DNA from: JBCAXA01 sp038534295
GTDB taxonomy: Bacteria > Pseudomonadota > Gammaproteobacteria > Steroidobacterales > Woeseiaceae
NCBI GenBank assembly: GCA_038534295.1
Contig: JBCAXA010000001.1
Coordinates: 992,001-1,056,000, forward strand
DNA: 64,000 bases
Reading direction: 5' to 3'
Part shown: in pieces, positions 33,301 through 45,452 of the stretch
Layout of the letters: every line of letters begins with the position of its first letter
Position numbering within the stretch: position 1 is the stretch's first letter
The notes under the pieces: model-generated
Told to the model about the DNA's origin: nothing
The model's input: the letters and a program-made list of their open reading frames with translations, nothing else
Database searches by the model: none
Program-made: the position numbers and the translations under genes

Positions 33301-33651
33301 GCAGCGGCTAACGGTGCCGACACGCTGTACGCCGAAGCGCAACGCATCCACCGCGAACTCGCGCTGGTGAGTGACCGCCTAACCGGCGAACAGACGCGCG
33401 CGCAATTCAATCAGTCCATGCCGATGAGTGTCGGCGAGCGCCTTTGGCACGCCCGCTTTGCACCCATTAACGCGTACGGTCCAACGCCTGAACAGCGTGA
33501 GTCGTTCCGGATCGCCAGCGAACTGTTCAACACTCTGTCTGGCCGGTTGAGTGAACTCGTCGACCGCGATTACGCCGCGCTGAAGCAGTCCATGGATGCC
33601 GCCGGTATCGCCTGGACACCGGGTCGTGGTTTGCAGCGCCCGAACCCGTAG
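30337..33651 (+). CDS. Exported Asp-box/VPS10 (sortilin-like) beta-propeller protein, copy 1
   Basis: A 1104-residue exported protein: signal peptide (about 1-22), two large beta-propeller regions with many Asp boxes (S/T-x-D-x-G-x-T/S-W, for example SRDGGASW, TTDGGESW, SEDGGATW, SADGGDTW, TEDGGANW), then a C-terminal region of about 350 residues. Asp boxes occur in sialidases, sortilins and xyloglucanases; no sialidase catalytic set is evident. A cysteine pair in GCGNPGC is absent from the second copy. ATG 30337 precedes the signal peptide. The product is probably periplasmic or outer-surface. Confidence 0.88.
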   Translation: MLKNCWLLGVALAALSLSNVQAQDDDEPAPGFNESTFNGLAWRSVGPALMAGRISDIAIDPNDQSTWYVGVGSGGVWKTENAGTTWSTIFDNEDAYSIGCLTIDPNDSTTIWLGTGENVSGRHVGYGSGVYRSRDGGASWENMGLEDSEHIGMIRVDPRDSNVVYVAAQGPLWSAGGERGLFKTTDGGESWEKILGDGLGNDDTDDGYTGVSEVHMDPRDPDVLYAVSWQRFRNVAVLMDGGPGTGIHKSEDGGATWRRLSSGLPDENLGKTGLAISPQNPDVIYATIELANRSGGFFRSADGGDTWEKRNDYISGGTGPHYYNEIFASPHAFDRVYQMDVQMHVTNDGGKTFENLSHDSKHSDHHAMAFDPTDPDYLLVGTDGGIYESFDLGEKWRFVANMPITQYYKVAVDYDEPFYNIYGGTQDNNSHGGPSRTTSIHGITNEEWFITLFGDGHQSAADPDNPNIIYAEWQQGNLTRFDKATGESVYIRPQAGENEPSERYNWDAPILISPHDSKTIFFASQRLWRSDDRGDTWEAISPDLTRNENRVRQPLMGRTWSYDSPWDLYAMSRFNTIVNISQSPIDANVIYAGTDDGLIQVTEDGGANWRRIDRLPGVPARFFVNDIKADLYDADTVYVVVDDHKSGDFAPYILKSENRGRSWRSISGNLPERHILWRVVQDHVKPELLFVGSEFGVFFTVDGGRNWTKLKGGAPNIPFRDLAIQKRENDLVGATFGRSFYVLDDYSALRDVTAEQLAGETVLFPVRKTHWYVPRRSLGCGNPGCTASQGDAFFVAHNPPYGAMLTYYVPETLRTTADARREREKALEAENEDVVFPDWDALRLEQLEDAPAIVITITDAAGNVVRHIDGPAEAGFHRIAWDLAYPPIDAWRPDQDDRGEPFEYVGVLATPGRYTASLKRRVNGVVEDLGQSQTFEVVSIREPTLPGSSQDDRVLYERRVEELIRAVDGTAEALTDLDGEFMLVKKALAAANGADTLYAEAQRIHRELALVSDRLTGEQTRAQFNQSMPMSVGERLWHARFAPINAYGPTPEQRESFRIASELFNTLSGRLSELVDRDYAALKQSMDAAGIAWTPGRGLQRPNP

Positions 33652-33684
33652 CGCTCATCGATCGGATACGTGAAGGAAACATAC

Positions 33685-36939
<3,255 letters not shown>

Positions 36940-36953
36940 CTGAGGGCCAACGC

Positions 36954-37000
36954 CGATGGCGTCGTCTGCCTGCTGTGACAGCAAGCAGACGGCGCCATCG
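36954..37000. repeat. Long imperfect hairpin between convergent genes
   Basis: CGATGGCG (36954-36961), CGTCTGC (36963-36969) and TGCTG (36971-36975) pair with CAGCA (36979-36983), GCAGACG (36985-36991) and CGCCATCG (36993-37000), giving 20 bp with two mismatches and a 3-nt loop. There is no T run on either side. It may block converging transcripts or be a REP-like element. Confidence 0.7.
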
Positions 37001-37059
37001 AATCGGCGATAGTCGGTTCTCGCCCGAACACTCCGCCACGGCGGGCCCGTCACGACGAT

Positions 37060-38934
37060 TTACTGCGTCGAGCGCTCGGCGATCCAAGCGTCGATCGACG
37101 CCTCGAGCTGCGTTAACGGAACGGCACCGTTGCCGAGCAACAGCCGATGGAACGCCACGAGGTCGAAGTCAGTCCCCAGCTCGTCGATGGCCTTTTGCCG
37201 CAGCCGCAGTATCTCGACCAAACCAACCATGTAGCCGGTCGCTTGACCGGGCCAAACGCTGTAGCGAGCAGCGGCGCCTTCCGATGAGCTACGCGAAAAA
37301 CCGGTGTTGTCGATATTGAACTGCACCGCCTGCTCGAACGACCAGCCGTAGAAATGAATGCCGGTATCCATGACCAGACGCGCGGCGCGCAATGCCTCGT
37401 ACTGCAGTCGGCCCAATTGCCCGTAGACATCGCCGTCGTACCAGCCGAGCTCGCTGGCCAAACGCTCGGCATACAGCGCCCAACCCTCGACGAAACCGGT
37501 GGTGCGGACGATCTTTCGAAACAGCGGTACGTCCTGTTCCATCGCGAGCGCGATCTGCGTGTGATGTCCGGGAACCGCTTCGTGATAGCTTAGCGACGGC
37601 ATCAAGTAACGCGGCTCATCGCGGCTGGTCCCGGCATAGAACGCACCCGGACGTGTGCCGTCGAACGACGGTGCAATGTAAAAGCCGCCAAATTCGTCGG
37701 GCAGCACGACGACGCTGGCCATCGGCGCAATGTCGAACGCCGTCGGAAAGCGCTGCTCGGCGTCGGCAACGATGGCTTCGTACGTCGCGAGCACGTTGCC
37801 GGCGGCGACGGTTCCGCCGTCAATGGCGACGCGCGCATAAAGCTGCTGCAGCGTTTCGTTCTGCGGATAGCCGAGTTGGTCGAACAGCGCACGCATTTCC
37901 GCGCGAATACGCACGAGCTCATCGAGCCCTAGCTGATGAATCTCTGCGGCGTTGAGATCGGACGACGTATGATGCCGCAGTCGATTCTCGTAATACGCAG
38001 CGCCATTTGAATATTGGCCTACGCCGATAGACTGCGGCGCCTGCGGCTGCACCGCCGTGAGCGTCGTCAGTAAGCGTTGATAGCCTGGTATCACACTCGC
38101 CGTCACGGTACTCAGCGCCGCCGCGGTCAGTTCGTTGCGTTCGGCCAGTGACAGACCAGGGACGTCGCGAATCCGATCCCGCGCAACGCGATAATAGGGA
38201 TGCGACTCAGGCGTACCGCCCGCGAGCGGGCTGATGCGATCGATCGCCACTTGCAGCGACAGCGCCGGCTCGACGATCCCCGCGTCGCGCTGGCGCTCGA
38301 CGTGATCGGCAAGCTCACCGAATTTGCGCGCCACCTGGCCGAGCCGAGTGAGGTAATTATCGACATCGTCGCGCGTTGCCAGCGGATGCAGATCGGAAAA
38401 AAACCGCTCTGTCGCATTTTGTACGCCGACCACCGAATACGTCGCGACAAACGCGTTGTAGAAAAAATCGAGTTCGGCGACGCGATCTTCGAGATACCAA
38501 CGATAGACGTCATAGTCGCGCTGAGTCGGCGCATCCAGCGCCGCCCGATCGTAGGTCAACAACAGCTCCAAAATCACGTCGGCGACCGCCAGCGTCTCGC
38601 GCCGGTAATCGTCGGACCAGCTGTCGAGATCGACCGTCGCCAACGGGATCTCGGCCTCCAGCGCCTGACTGACGACGCTTTCCGGCGACCGAGCCAGCAG
38701 GGTCTTGTAGGACGCATCGAAAAATTCGTCGAGCGCAAGACCAGTTAGCGTGGTACGTGCCGTTTCGCTCGCCGATGGCGACGGACTGGGCGGTGGTGTC
38801 GACGTTGGTGGCGCGGCCGGCGCCGAACCGCCTCCGCCGCCGCCACACGACAATACGGCCAGTGACAGGCCCGCCAACACCGCAACCCGAAGTGATCGGG
38901 TCAGACGATCAGTAACCGCGCCCGCAGCCGTCAT
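37060..38934 (-). CDS. DUF885 family lipoprotein (metallopeptidase-like)
   Basis: A 624-residue lipoprotein: lipobox LSCGGGGGG, a Pro/Ser-rich tether (about 35-60), then a DUF885 domain with HEAVPGHHTQ and FVEGWALYAERL. It is a paralog of the 14517-16292 product, with modest similarity. Its ATG (38934) overlaps the stop of the DUF1801 gene (ATGA), so both are likely cotranscribed. The biochemical role is not established; a zinc-peptidase-like activity in the periplasm is inferred from the HExxPGH motif. Confidence 0.88.
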   Translation of the reverse strand: MTAAGAVTDRLTRSLRVAVLAGLSLAVLSCGGGGGGSAPAAPPTSTPPPSPSPSASETARTTLTGLALDEFFDASYKTLLARSPESVVSQALEAEIPLATVDLDSWSDDYRRETLAVADVILELLLTYDRAALDAPTQRDYDVYRWYLEDRVAELDFFYNAFVATYSVVGVQNATERFFSDLHPLATRDDVDNYLTRLGQVARKFGELADHVERQRDAGIVEPALSLQVAIDRISPLAGGTPESHPYYRVARDRIRDVPGLSLAERNELTAAALSTVTASVIPGYQRLLTTLTAVQPQAPQSIGVGQYSNGAAYYENRLRHHTSSDLNAAEIHQLGLDELVRIRAEMRALFDQLGYPQNETLQQLYARVAIDGGTVAAGNVLATYEAIVADAEQRFPTAFDIAPMASVVVLPDEFGGFYIAPSFDGTRPGAFYAGTSRDEPRYLMPSLSYHEAVPGHHTQIALAMEQDVPLFRKIVRTTGFVEGWALYAERLASELGWYDGDVYGQLGRLQYEALRAARLVMDTGIHFYGWSFEQAVQFNIDNTGFSRSSSEGAAARYSVWPGQATGYMVGLVEILRLRQKAIDELGTDFDLVAFHRLLLGNGAVPLTQLEASIDAWIAERSTQ

Positions 38935-39290
38935 TCTTGACCTGCCAGTTCGGCATTCTTATCGAGCGCTGCCGCGATGAGCGCGTTGACGACGTTGCTG
39001 TCGATGTCGCCGGCGGACCGAAACTTGACGTGCCGCATGCCCTTGCCGTCACCTTCAAGCAGACCGTTTGGATCTGGCAAAAATGCGCCTTGGTTGAAGC
39101 CGAGCGAGACGTGACCTTTCGCGGCGAACAAATAGCAAAGCGGGCCGTTTGCGGTGTAGCACGGCCGACTCCACTTGATGGCCTCGGAAATGTCAGCGTT
39201 TGACTGAGTGATCAACGCGCGAAGCGCGCGCAAGATGGTCGCCTGCTCCGGCGCCTGTTTGTCGAACCAGCTCTCGACAGGATCGGCCAT
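38931..39290 (-). CDS. DUF1801 domain protein
   Basis: A 119-residue cytoplasmic protein of the DUF1801 (YdhG-like) fold, recognisable from the AIKWSRPCYTANG and KGHVSLGFNQGAFL segments. Some relatives are described as iron-chaperone-like, but the role in bacteria is uncertain. It precedes and overlaps the DUF885 lipoprotein gene. Confidence 0.8.
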   Translation of the reverse strand: MADPVESWFDKQAPEQATILRALRALITQSNADISEAIKWSRPCYTANGPLCYLFAAKGHVSLGFNQGAFLPDPNGLLEGDGKGMRHVKFRSAGDIDSNVVNALIAAALDKNAELAGQE

Positions 39291-39378
39291 AACATCCCCC
39301 GGTTAAGCACTATCCCCTGTATTTGCACTGTACGTCGACGCCGACCGCCCCAGCAAGCTAGCGGTCGATTCGACCGAG

Positions 39379-41442
39379 CTACCAGACATAACGCCAGCTG
39401 ACGGCAATATTGCGTCCGACCGCATCGATACCGGAGCCATGGCGTCGGTACCGGGTATCCGTCAGATTCTCAGCCGCGACGCGCAACTGCCAACCGGACA
39501 AGGCGTTGTAGCCAGCCGCGGCATCGACGCGCACCCAGCCAGCGGTGCCCGCCGGATCGATGCGCGAATCGCGCACGTCGCGGCTACTCAAACGATGCTG
39601 GCGGCGCGCACCGTTGATGCCAAGCTCGGCAAACCAGGTCGACGACGGCTCGTAGCGCGTGCGCACCCGGAGCTCCAGTGGCGGAATGCGGTCGCCTGGT
39701 TCGTCGCTGCCGTCGTCGGTCGACTGCTCGCCGCGGGTGTAGGTTGCCGATGCAGCGAGACGCCAGGCCTCGGCGACCTGCCAACTGAACGAGGCCTCAA
39801 TACCGTCAACGACGGCATCGGCGACGTTTTCGCTTCTAACGATGTCGCGACCGGTGGGGGTTTGTTCGCCGGTGAGCACGGACGCGATGCGATCGTTGTA
39901 GTCGAGGCGATAGACGACAAACTCGGCCTGCACGGGCCCGCGTCGCCAGCGCAAACCGACATCGGCGCTGGTCACCTGCTCGGAGTCGAGCGATGCGCTC
40001 GGCACATTGAAGCGGTTGCCGGCACGGTCACCCAGACTGCCCAGATCGAACACGTTCGGCGCGCGAAAACCGAACCCGAGGTTCGCGATCACATCGAGCG
40101 ACGCGCCTAAATTGGCGATGTAACCGAGGTCGCCGCTCGGGTCGGTGACTGTCAGCCGTGAGGCGCTAATGCTGTCGGTTGCCGGCAAGTCTATTTCGAC
40201 GCGGCTGACTCTTAGCCCACCCGAGATGCGCTGCCGTGCGCTAACGGCACGTTCGCCGTTGACGTAAACCGCCGACTGGGTCAGCACCGCGCCATCGGGA
40301 AAGCGCGACGGTACGACGGTAACGCTACCGTCGACCAACGCCTGTTCGATACGCGATGAACTGACCTCGTCACGGTAGTGTTCGGCGCCGATCACCCACG
40401 AGCCGTAATCGTCGAGTCCTGCCAACGCGACTGTCGCGCCGGTGAGGTCACTGCGATTGCGCTCGAGTCGACGTTCAGGAGCACCGCGATCGCGGCTGCG
40501 ACGATCATCGTCGATGCGTTGCCATGCCAGCGATGCCGTCAGATCGCCCCCCAGCCACGCCTGTTCCTGCGCATAGCGAAGGTGGGCAAACGAGCGCCGG
40601 TTTGGTTCGAAGAAGAACTCATCGGAGGCTGGCTCTGTCTGGCCAAAGCCAGCGACCAGTTCATCGACGCGCGGCGTGCTCGGCTGTTCGGCGAATTGTA
40701 AGTCCAGCGACCAGCGCTGCCGGTCGGCCGGCTCGATGCCCAGCCAAAGCCGACCCGCGCGAGACCGGTAAGCGCTGGGTGCGGGACGCGATCCACCGCC
40801 GACGCGGCGATCGGCGAACTCGCGGTACTCGCCGCTAAAGCTCGCGGCGACTCCCGGACCTGCCGCATCGATCCGTGCGCTTAACTCGCGTTTTTGCTCT
40901 GCCGTATCGGCGCCGATTTGTACGTCTCCGGTCAAGCCTGCGTCACCGCGTTCGTACCAGGGTTGAACGGTGATTAGCTGGATTGCACCGCCAACGGCAT
41001 CGCTGCCATACAACGATGTTGGTGTGCCGCGAACGACTTCCAGACGGGCCGCGGCCGACTGCGGAATCAGCGCGAAGTATTGCGTCGGCGCACTTCGAAA
41101 GATTGCATTGTTGACGCGAATGCCGTCGACGAGATGCAACACCGACGATCCGCGTTGGCCGCGAATGATGGCGGCCCCTTGCCCTGGCGTTGTTTGCTGC
41201 AATGCGACGCCGTCGATGTTGGCGAACGCATCGGTCAATAGCGCCACGTCACGTAGCGCCGCTCTATCAACGCTGGCGGTCGCTAAGCTCAAGCGATCGC
41301 TGCCGAGTTCTCGGCGCGCCGCTGTAACGACGATCTCGTCGAGCTCGGTGTCGTTACCGCTAGGCTCGGCACCAGCCGTCGTCGCCCAGACAGCGACACA
41401 ACAGCAAAGGACACGGTCCCATTGCCGCAAACGTTCGAACAT
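39379..41442 (-). CDS. TonB-dependent outer-membrane receptor
   Basis: A 687-residue receptor with signal peptide (ending near AGAE), a TonB box DELDEIVVT-like segment at about 33-40, a plug domain (about 45-160, with the segments IIRGQRG and VNNAIF) and a 22-strand barrel. The plug and length are closest to the BtuB/siderophore group; the ligand is unknown. I see no B12 or iron-responsive element upstream, where the FMN reductase gene ends only 24 bp away. ATG 41442 gives the signal peptide; the upstream frame extension lies in that gene. Confidence 0.92.
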   Translation of the reverse strand: MFERLRQWDRVLCCCVAVWATTAGAEPSGNDTELDEIVVTAARRELGSDRLSLATASVDRAALRDVALLTDAFANIDGVALQQTTPGQGAAIIRGQRGSSVLHLVDGIRVNNAIFRSAPTQYFALIPQSAAARLEVVRGTPTSLYGSDAVGGAIQLITVQPWYERGDAGLTGDVQIGADTAEQKRELSARIDAAGPGVAASFSGEYREFADRRVGGGSRPAPSAYRSRAGRLWLGIEPADRQRWSLDLQFAEQPSTPRVDELVAGFGQTEPASDEFFFEPNRRSFAHLRYAQEQAWLGGDLTASLAWQRIDDDRRSRDRGAPERRLERNRSDLTGATVALAGLDDYGSWVIGAEHYRDEVSSSRIEQALVDGSVTVVPSRFPDGAVLTQSAVYVNGERAVSARQRISGGLRVSRVEIDLPATDSISASRLTVTDPSGDLGYIANLGASLDVIANLGFGFRAPNVFDLGSLGDRAGNRFNVPSASLDSEQVTSADVGLRWRRGPVQAEFVVYRLDYNDRIASVLTGEQTPTGRDIVRSENVADAVVDGIEASFSWQVAEAWRLAASATYTRGEQSTDDGSDEPGDRIPPLELRVRTRYEPSSTWFAELGINGARRQHRLSSRDVRDSRIDPAGTAGWVRVDAAAGYNALSGWQLRVAAENLTDTRYRRHGSGIDAVGRNIAVSWRYVW

Positions 41443-41465
41443 GCTGGCAAACCGTCCGGAGTCGG

Positions 41466-42074
41466 CTACATGCCGTTTGGGTACGCCGATGCATCCGGGA
41501 GCGCTGCCCGTATCGCGCGAAAGCCGATCGCATAGGCGGCCAAGGAATCCAGACAAAAATCCAGACGTTTACTTAGGTACTCTTGCGACACCGGGTCGTT
41601 GTCGCCGCTGGCATTGAATACCTGGCCAACGCTGCGCACGATCAAGTGCTCGGGCAAGTAGCAGATACGTGAGTTTTTGTAACTGCTGGAACGCAACTCG
41701 GCGACCGGATACGCACCCCCGCTGCTGGCCGACACCGTAACAATCAGGCCCGGCTTGTGCGCAAGCTGACCGCTGGAGTAGTGCAGAAAGAAATTTTTGA
41801 CGGCCGCGGTGGCCATGCCGTGCCACTCCGGCGTAACGACCACTAGTGCGTCCGCCGCCGTGACGCTGTCGCCGACCGATTGAACGCGCGCCGCCGCATC
41901 GGCCGACGAACCGTCGCCGAAAAACGGCAACGGCTCGGCAGCGAGATCGATCAACGTGGGCGCGGCGAATCGGCGGTCTTTGGCCAGACGGTCACGAATC
42001 TCTTCGGCAACCTTGAGGCTTTGCGCGCGCGGGTTCTGGCTGCCGGCAACGACGACGGCGTTGATATCGCTCAC
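41466..42074 (-). CDS. NADPH-dependent FMN reductase family protein
   Basis: A 202-residue flavodoxin-fold reductase. The FMN phosphate loop is AGSQNPRAQS (10-19), and the TPEWHGMATAAVKNFF segment is typical of the NAD(P)H:FMN reductase family. It starts at GTG 42074; the longer frame would overlap the divergent DUF4112 gene. It is followed closely by the TonB-dependent receptor gene, and a reductive step after uptake (for example of a siderophore) is a reasonable guess. Confidence 0.85.
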   Translation of the reverse strand: MSDINAVVVAGSQNPRAQSLKVAEEIRDRLAKDRRFAAPTLIDLAAEPLPFFGDGSSADAAARVQSVGDSVTAADALVVVTPEWHGMATAAVKNFFLHYSSGQLAHKPGLIVTVSASSGGAYPVAELRSSSYKNSRICYLPEHLIVRSVGQVFNASGDNDPVSQEYLSKRLDFCLDSLAAYAIGFRAIRAALPDASAYPNGM

Positions 42075-42102
42075 CGTAAACGGGTTCCTGCGGTTTCGAA
42101 GA

Positions 42103-42657
42103 ATGGGTATTGTCGCAGGTTTAGCGCTATTTGCAGCCCGGTGCGGATCAATCGATACCGAACGACAACCGACGACAGTCGCCACGGTCGAACGTCAGCG
42201 CTTGGTGCGCCGCCTCGATCGACTCGCTTGGTTATTAGATGCCTCGCTGCCCATTCCGTTCACCCGCTATCGATTCGGCCTAGATTCACTCATCGGCTTG
42301 GTGCCGGTCGTAGGCGACGCGCTGGGGGCGCTGCTGTCGACGTCGATCGTCGTGGGCGCCTGGCGACTCGGTGCGCCGTGGCGCGTCCTGCTACCGATGA
42401 TCGGCAACGTGTTTATTGAAACGATCGTTGGCGCCGTGCCGATCGTCGGTGACTTGTTCGATATCGGCTACAAAGCCAATCGGCGCAACGTCGCTCGGCT
42501 TATTGCCTATCTGGACGATGCTAGCGAGGTCGAACCACCGCGACGCTGGTCGGCACTGCTAGTGCTTGCCGTAACCGTCGTCGCGGCGATTTTTCTCGCG
42601 CTGACCTTACTGGCACTGGCGATCGTGTGGAGCGCCGTTACGGCGCTCATCAACTGA
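42103..42657 (+). CDS. DUF4112 membrane protein
   Basis: A 184-residue inner-membrane protein of the DUF4112 family, seen in the segments FGLDSLIGLVPVVGD and AVPIVGDLFDIGYKAN, which repeat the same GLVPxVGD-like turn. Two or three hydrophobic segments lie in the middle and at the C-terminus. No function is known for the family. ATG 42103 is the likeliest start, 28 bp from the divergent FMN reductase GTG. Confidence 0.78.
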   Translation: MGIVAGLALFAARCGSIDTERQPTTVATVERQRLVRRLDRLAWLLDASLPIPFTRYRFGLDSLIGLVPVVGDALGALLSTSIVVGAWRLGAPWRVLLPMIGNVFIETIVGAVPIVGDLFDIGYKANRRNVARLIAYLDDASEVEPPRRWSALLVLAVTVVAAIFLALTLLALAIVWSAVTALIN

Positions 42658-42659
42658 TA

Positions 42660-44267
42660 TCACTGCGCGCTGATGTCGTAGTACGTCGGTGCGGCAACGC
42701 CGACTGGCATACCCAAAATGAATGTCCAGAAGAAAAAGAACAATGACCAGATAACGATGAACGCCACCGAGTACGGCAGCATCATCGCAATCAGCGTCCC
42801 AATGCCGGCTTTCGGTACGTACCGTGCCGCGAACGCCATGATCAGTCCAAAGTAACTCATCATCGGCGTAATGATGTTGGTGCTGGAATCGCCGATGCGA
42901 TAGGCCGCCTGAATAACCTCAGGGCTGTACCCGAGCAACATCAACATCGGCACGAAGATCGGTGCGGTGACCGCCCATTGCGCCGACGCGGACCCCAGCA
43001 TCAGGTTGATGAACGCGCAGATGATGATGAAGAAAAAGAACACGATCGGTCCGGTCAGGCCGATGTCCTGCAAAAAGTTGGCGCCAACGACGGCGGTTAC
43101 CGAGCCAAGATTGGTCCAGCCGAAAAACGCGACAAACTGCGCCGCAAAGAACACCAGCACGATATACAGACCGAGCGTCGACATCGCGTGTGCCATGGCA
43201 TTGATTGCATCGCGATCGTTGTTGATGGTCCCCACGACTTTGCCGTAGACCGCACCCGGGACGAGAAAAAACACAAAGATTAGCGACACGATGCCGCGCA
43301 GGAACGGTGAGTTTTTGATGGCGCCGGTGTCCGGATTGCGCAGCACGGCACCTTCTGGGACCACCAGCAGCGCAATGCCAACAATCAGCGCCAATGACGC
43401 CAAGCCAGCGTAGGCGAGGCCGCGCTTTTCTTGCGACGAGAGTGGCTCGAACGATTGCTCGTCGATATTCGCGCCGAGCGCATCCTTGTCGTACTTGCCG
43501 AGCGCAGGCTCGACGACCTTCAGGCTAATGAAACTGCCAATGAAAGTGATTAAGAACGTACTGGCGATCATGAAGTACCAGTTGGCGCTCGCGTCAACGG
43601 TGTAGTCCGGGTCGATGAGCCTAGCCGCCTCCTGGGTGATACCAGCGAGCAGCGGATCGACCGTACCGAGCAACAGGTTGGCCGAGTATCCGCCCGACAC
43701 GCCGGCAAAAGCAGCCGCCAAACCGGCCAGCGGATGGCGTCCCAGCGAGTAGAAAACCACCGCGGCGAGCGGCACCAAGACGACGTAGCCCATCTCGGAT
43801 GCCGTGTTGGATATGACCCCGGCAAAGACGATGACGATGGTGACGACCTGCGGCCGCGCGTTCAGCACCATGGCTCGAATGAGCGCAGACAGCAGTCCGG
43901 AGCGTTCCGCAACGCCGACTCCGAGCAACGCCACGAGGACGGTGCCGAGCGGTGCGAAGTTGGTGAAGTTGCGCACCAGATTCAAAACGATGCGGCGGAA
44001 GCCATCCGCCGTCATCAAGCTGACCACCTCGATCATGCCGTTTGGCGCGCGGCCGCGCGCACCCTCCGGCCGTGGATCGGCGACGGCAACATCGAGCGCT
44101 CCGAGCAATCCGCTCAGCAGCACGACAAACAGTGAGAACAACGCAAACAGCGTAACCGGATGAGGCAACGCATTGCCAAGCCATTCAACGACGTGCAGCA
44201 AGCGCGTAATGCGGCTGTCGGTCGGTGGCGGGGCAGCCGCCGTTGCTTCTGATCTGCTATCGGTCAT
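42660..44267 (-). CDS. AbgT family transporter
   Basis: A 535-residue inner-membrane protein with about 12 hydrophobic segments. AbgT-family marks include SNTASEMGYVVLVPL and GSASAQWAVTAPIFVPM. E. coli AbgT takes up p-aminobenzoyl-glutamate, and some members export sulfonamides (established for the family). It is single, with its 3' end 2 nt from the convergent DUF4112 gene. Confidence 0.9.
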   Translation of the reverse strand: MTDSRSEATAAAPPPTDSRITRLLHVVEWLGNALPHPVTLFALFSLFVVLLSGLLGALDVAVADPRPEGARGRAPNGMIEVVSLMTADGFRRIVLNLVRNFTNFAPLGTVLVALLGVGVAERSGLLSALIRAMVLNARPQVVTIVIVFAGVISNTASEMGYVVLVPLAAVVFYSLGRHPLAGLAAAFAGVSGGYSANLLLGTVDPLLAGITQEAARLIDPDYTVDASANWYFMIASTFLITFIGSFISLKVVEPALGKYDKDALGANIDEQSFEPLSSQEKRGLAYAGLASLALIVGIALLVVPEGAVLRNPDTGAIKNSPFLRGIVSLIFVFFLVPGAVYGKVVGTINNDRDAINAMAHAMSTLGLYIVLVFFAAQFVAFFGWTNLGSVTAVVGANFLQDIGLTGPIVFFFFIIICAFINLMLGSASAQWAVTAPIFVPMLMLLGYSPEVIQAAYRIGDSSTNIITPMMSYFGLIMAFAARYVPKAGIGTLIAMMLPYSVAFIVIWSLFFFFWTFILGMPVGVAAPTYYDISAQ

Positions 44268-44329
44268 ATGGAGGTCTCTGCATGAAAGGCGTCATTCTCG
44301 ACGGCGTGGATTCGGCTGATGCGCCGTCG

Positions 44330-45439
44330 TCAAATTTTGCTGGCTGGATTGCGTTCGGCGTTCACGATACGCGTGAGCGCCGCTAGTGTGCCTTCAACCG
44401 AGCGTGCAACGCTAAAGCGCTCGGCGATCCGCCGCTGCGCTGCGGCACCCAGCCGTTCGCACAGCGCTGGATCGCGCGCCAGGGTTTCGATGGCGCTCGC
44501 CAGAGCCGCCGGGTCGGCCGGGGGTACTACCAGTCCGCTCTCTCGATCCGCGACGAGCTCCGCGCTGCCGCCGGTGTCTGTGACAATGGGCGCGACGCCG
44601 TAGGCCATCGACTCGATCACCGATTTCGGCAGGCCCTCGCGCTTAATGGCCGGCAACACCGAGAAATCGGACGCGGCGAGCACCGCAGGCGCATCGGACC
44701 GGAAGCCGAGCGGTACGACGCGCTCGGTCAGGCCCAGATCCGCCAACGGCGGACCGAGCGTCGCCGCATCCATGCCCGACCCGATCAGCACCAGTCGCAG
44801 TGCCTCGATTGCATCGAGCCGGCTAAACGCATCGAGCAATACCGGTACCCCCTTACGCGGTCGATTGTTGGCGACACAGGTAAGCACACAATGGCTGTCG
44901 TCGAGGCCAATGCGCGCCCGGTCGAGGGGTGCGTCGCGGTACCAGTCGAGATCATGCCCCTTATAGACCGTGAATACGCGCTGATTGCTGCGCAGATGCG
45001 GGCGCAAGCTATCGGACACGGCCTCGGCAACGGCGATGACAGCATCGACACGGGGGTGCAGATGGGTCAAATAAACGCTCGGATCAAAGCGATGCACATT
45101 GCCCGTTTGGCCACGGTAAGTCACGACTTTGAGCGGCAGTCCAAGCGCGGCCATATTGGTGTTCGCAATTGCTTTGTTGTTGAACGCGTAGACAACATCG
45201 AAGCGACCCGACACGAACGCGCTGCGCAAAAACCGCACGCTGCGTAAAGCGATCTTGCCGCGCGGCGCAAAGTCGATGACCTCGACACCCGCAGCCCGCA
45301 TACGCTCGGCGTAGACCGAATCTGCTTGCGTGAAAACGGTAACATCGACGCCGGCTCCGACGAGCCCAATAAACAACTCCGCCTCTGGGCGGACACTGTT
45401 CAAGGTGTCGCGATGCGATGTGACGCAGGCCAGACGCAC
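44330..45439 (-). CDS. GT4-family glycosyltransferase
   Basis: A 369-residue GT-B glycosyltransferase with the donor-binding EGLPKSVIESMAYGV segment (E-x7-E motif) and the TDTGGSAEL loop. It adds a sugar to a lipid-linked or polysaccharide acceptor at the cytoplasmic face. GTG 45439 follows the FkbM gene stop by 13 nt; the longer reading frame overlaps that gene. Part of the polysaccharide region, opposite in orientation to the GT2 gene. Confidence 0.87.
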   Translation of the reverse strand: MRLACVTSHRDTLNSVRPEAELFIGLVGAGVDVTVFTQADSVYAERMRAAGVEVIDFAPRGKIALRSVRFLRSAFVSGRFDVVYAFNNKAIANTNMAALGLPLKVVTYRGQTGNVHRFDPSVYLTHLHPRVDAVIAVAEAVSDSLRPHLRSNQRVFTVYKGHDLDWYRDAPLDRARIGLDDSHCVLTCVANNRPRKGVPVLLDAFSRLDAIEALRLVLIGSGMDAATLGPPLADLGLTERVVPLGFRSDAPAVLAASDFSVLPAIKREGLPKSVIESMAYGVAPIVTDTGGSAELVADRESGLVVPPADPAALASAIETLARDPALCERLGAAAQRRIAERFSVARSVEGTLAALTRIVNAERNPASKI

Positions 45440-45452
45440 GCCGCGGGCTTCT

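Noticed and set aside
39443..41442. Possible B12 or iron riboswitch upstream of the TonB-dependent receptor
   Set aside because: Only 24 bp separate it from the FMN reductase gene, too short for a riboswitch, and no Fur-like box was seen.
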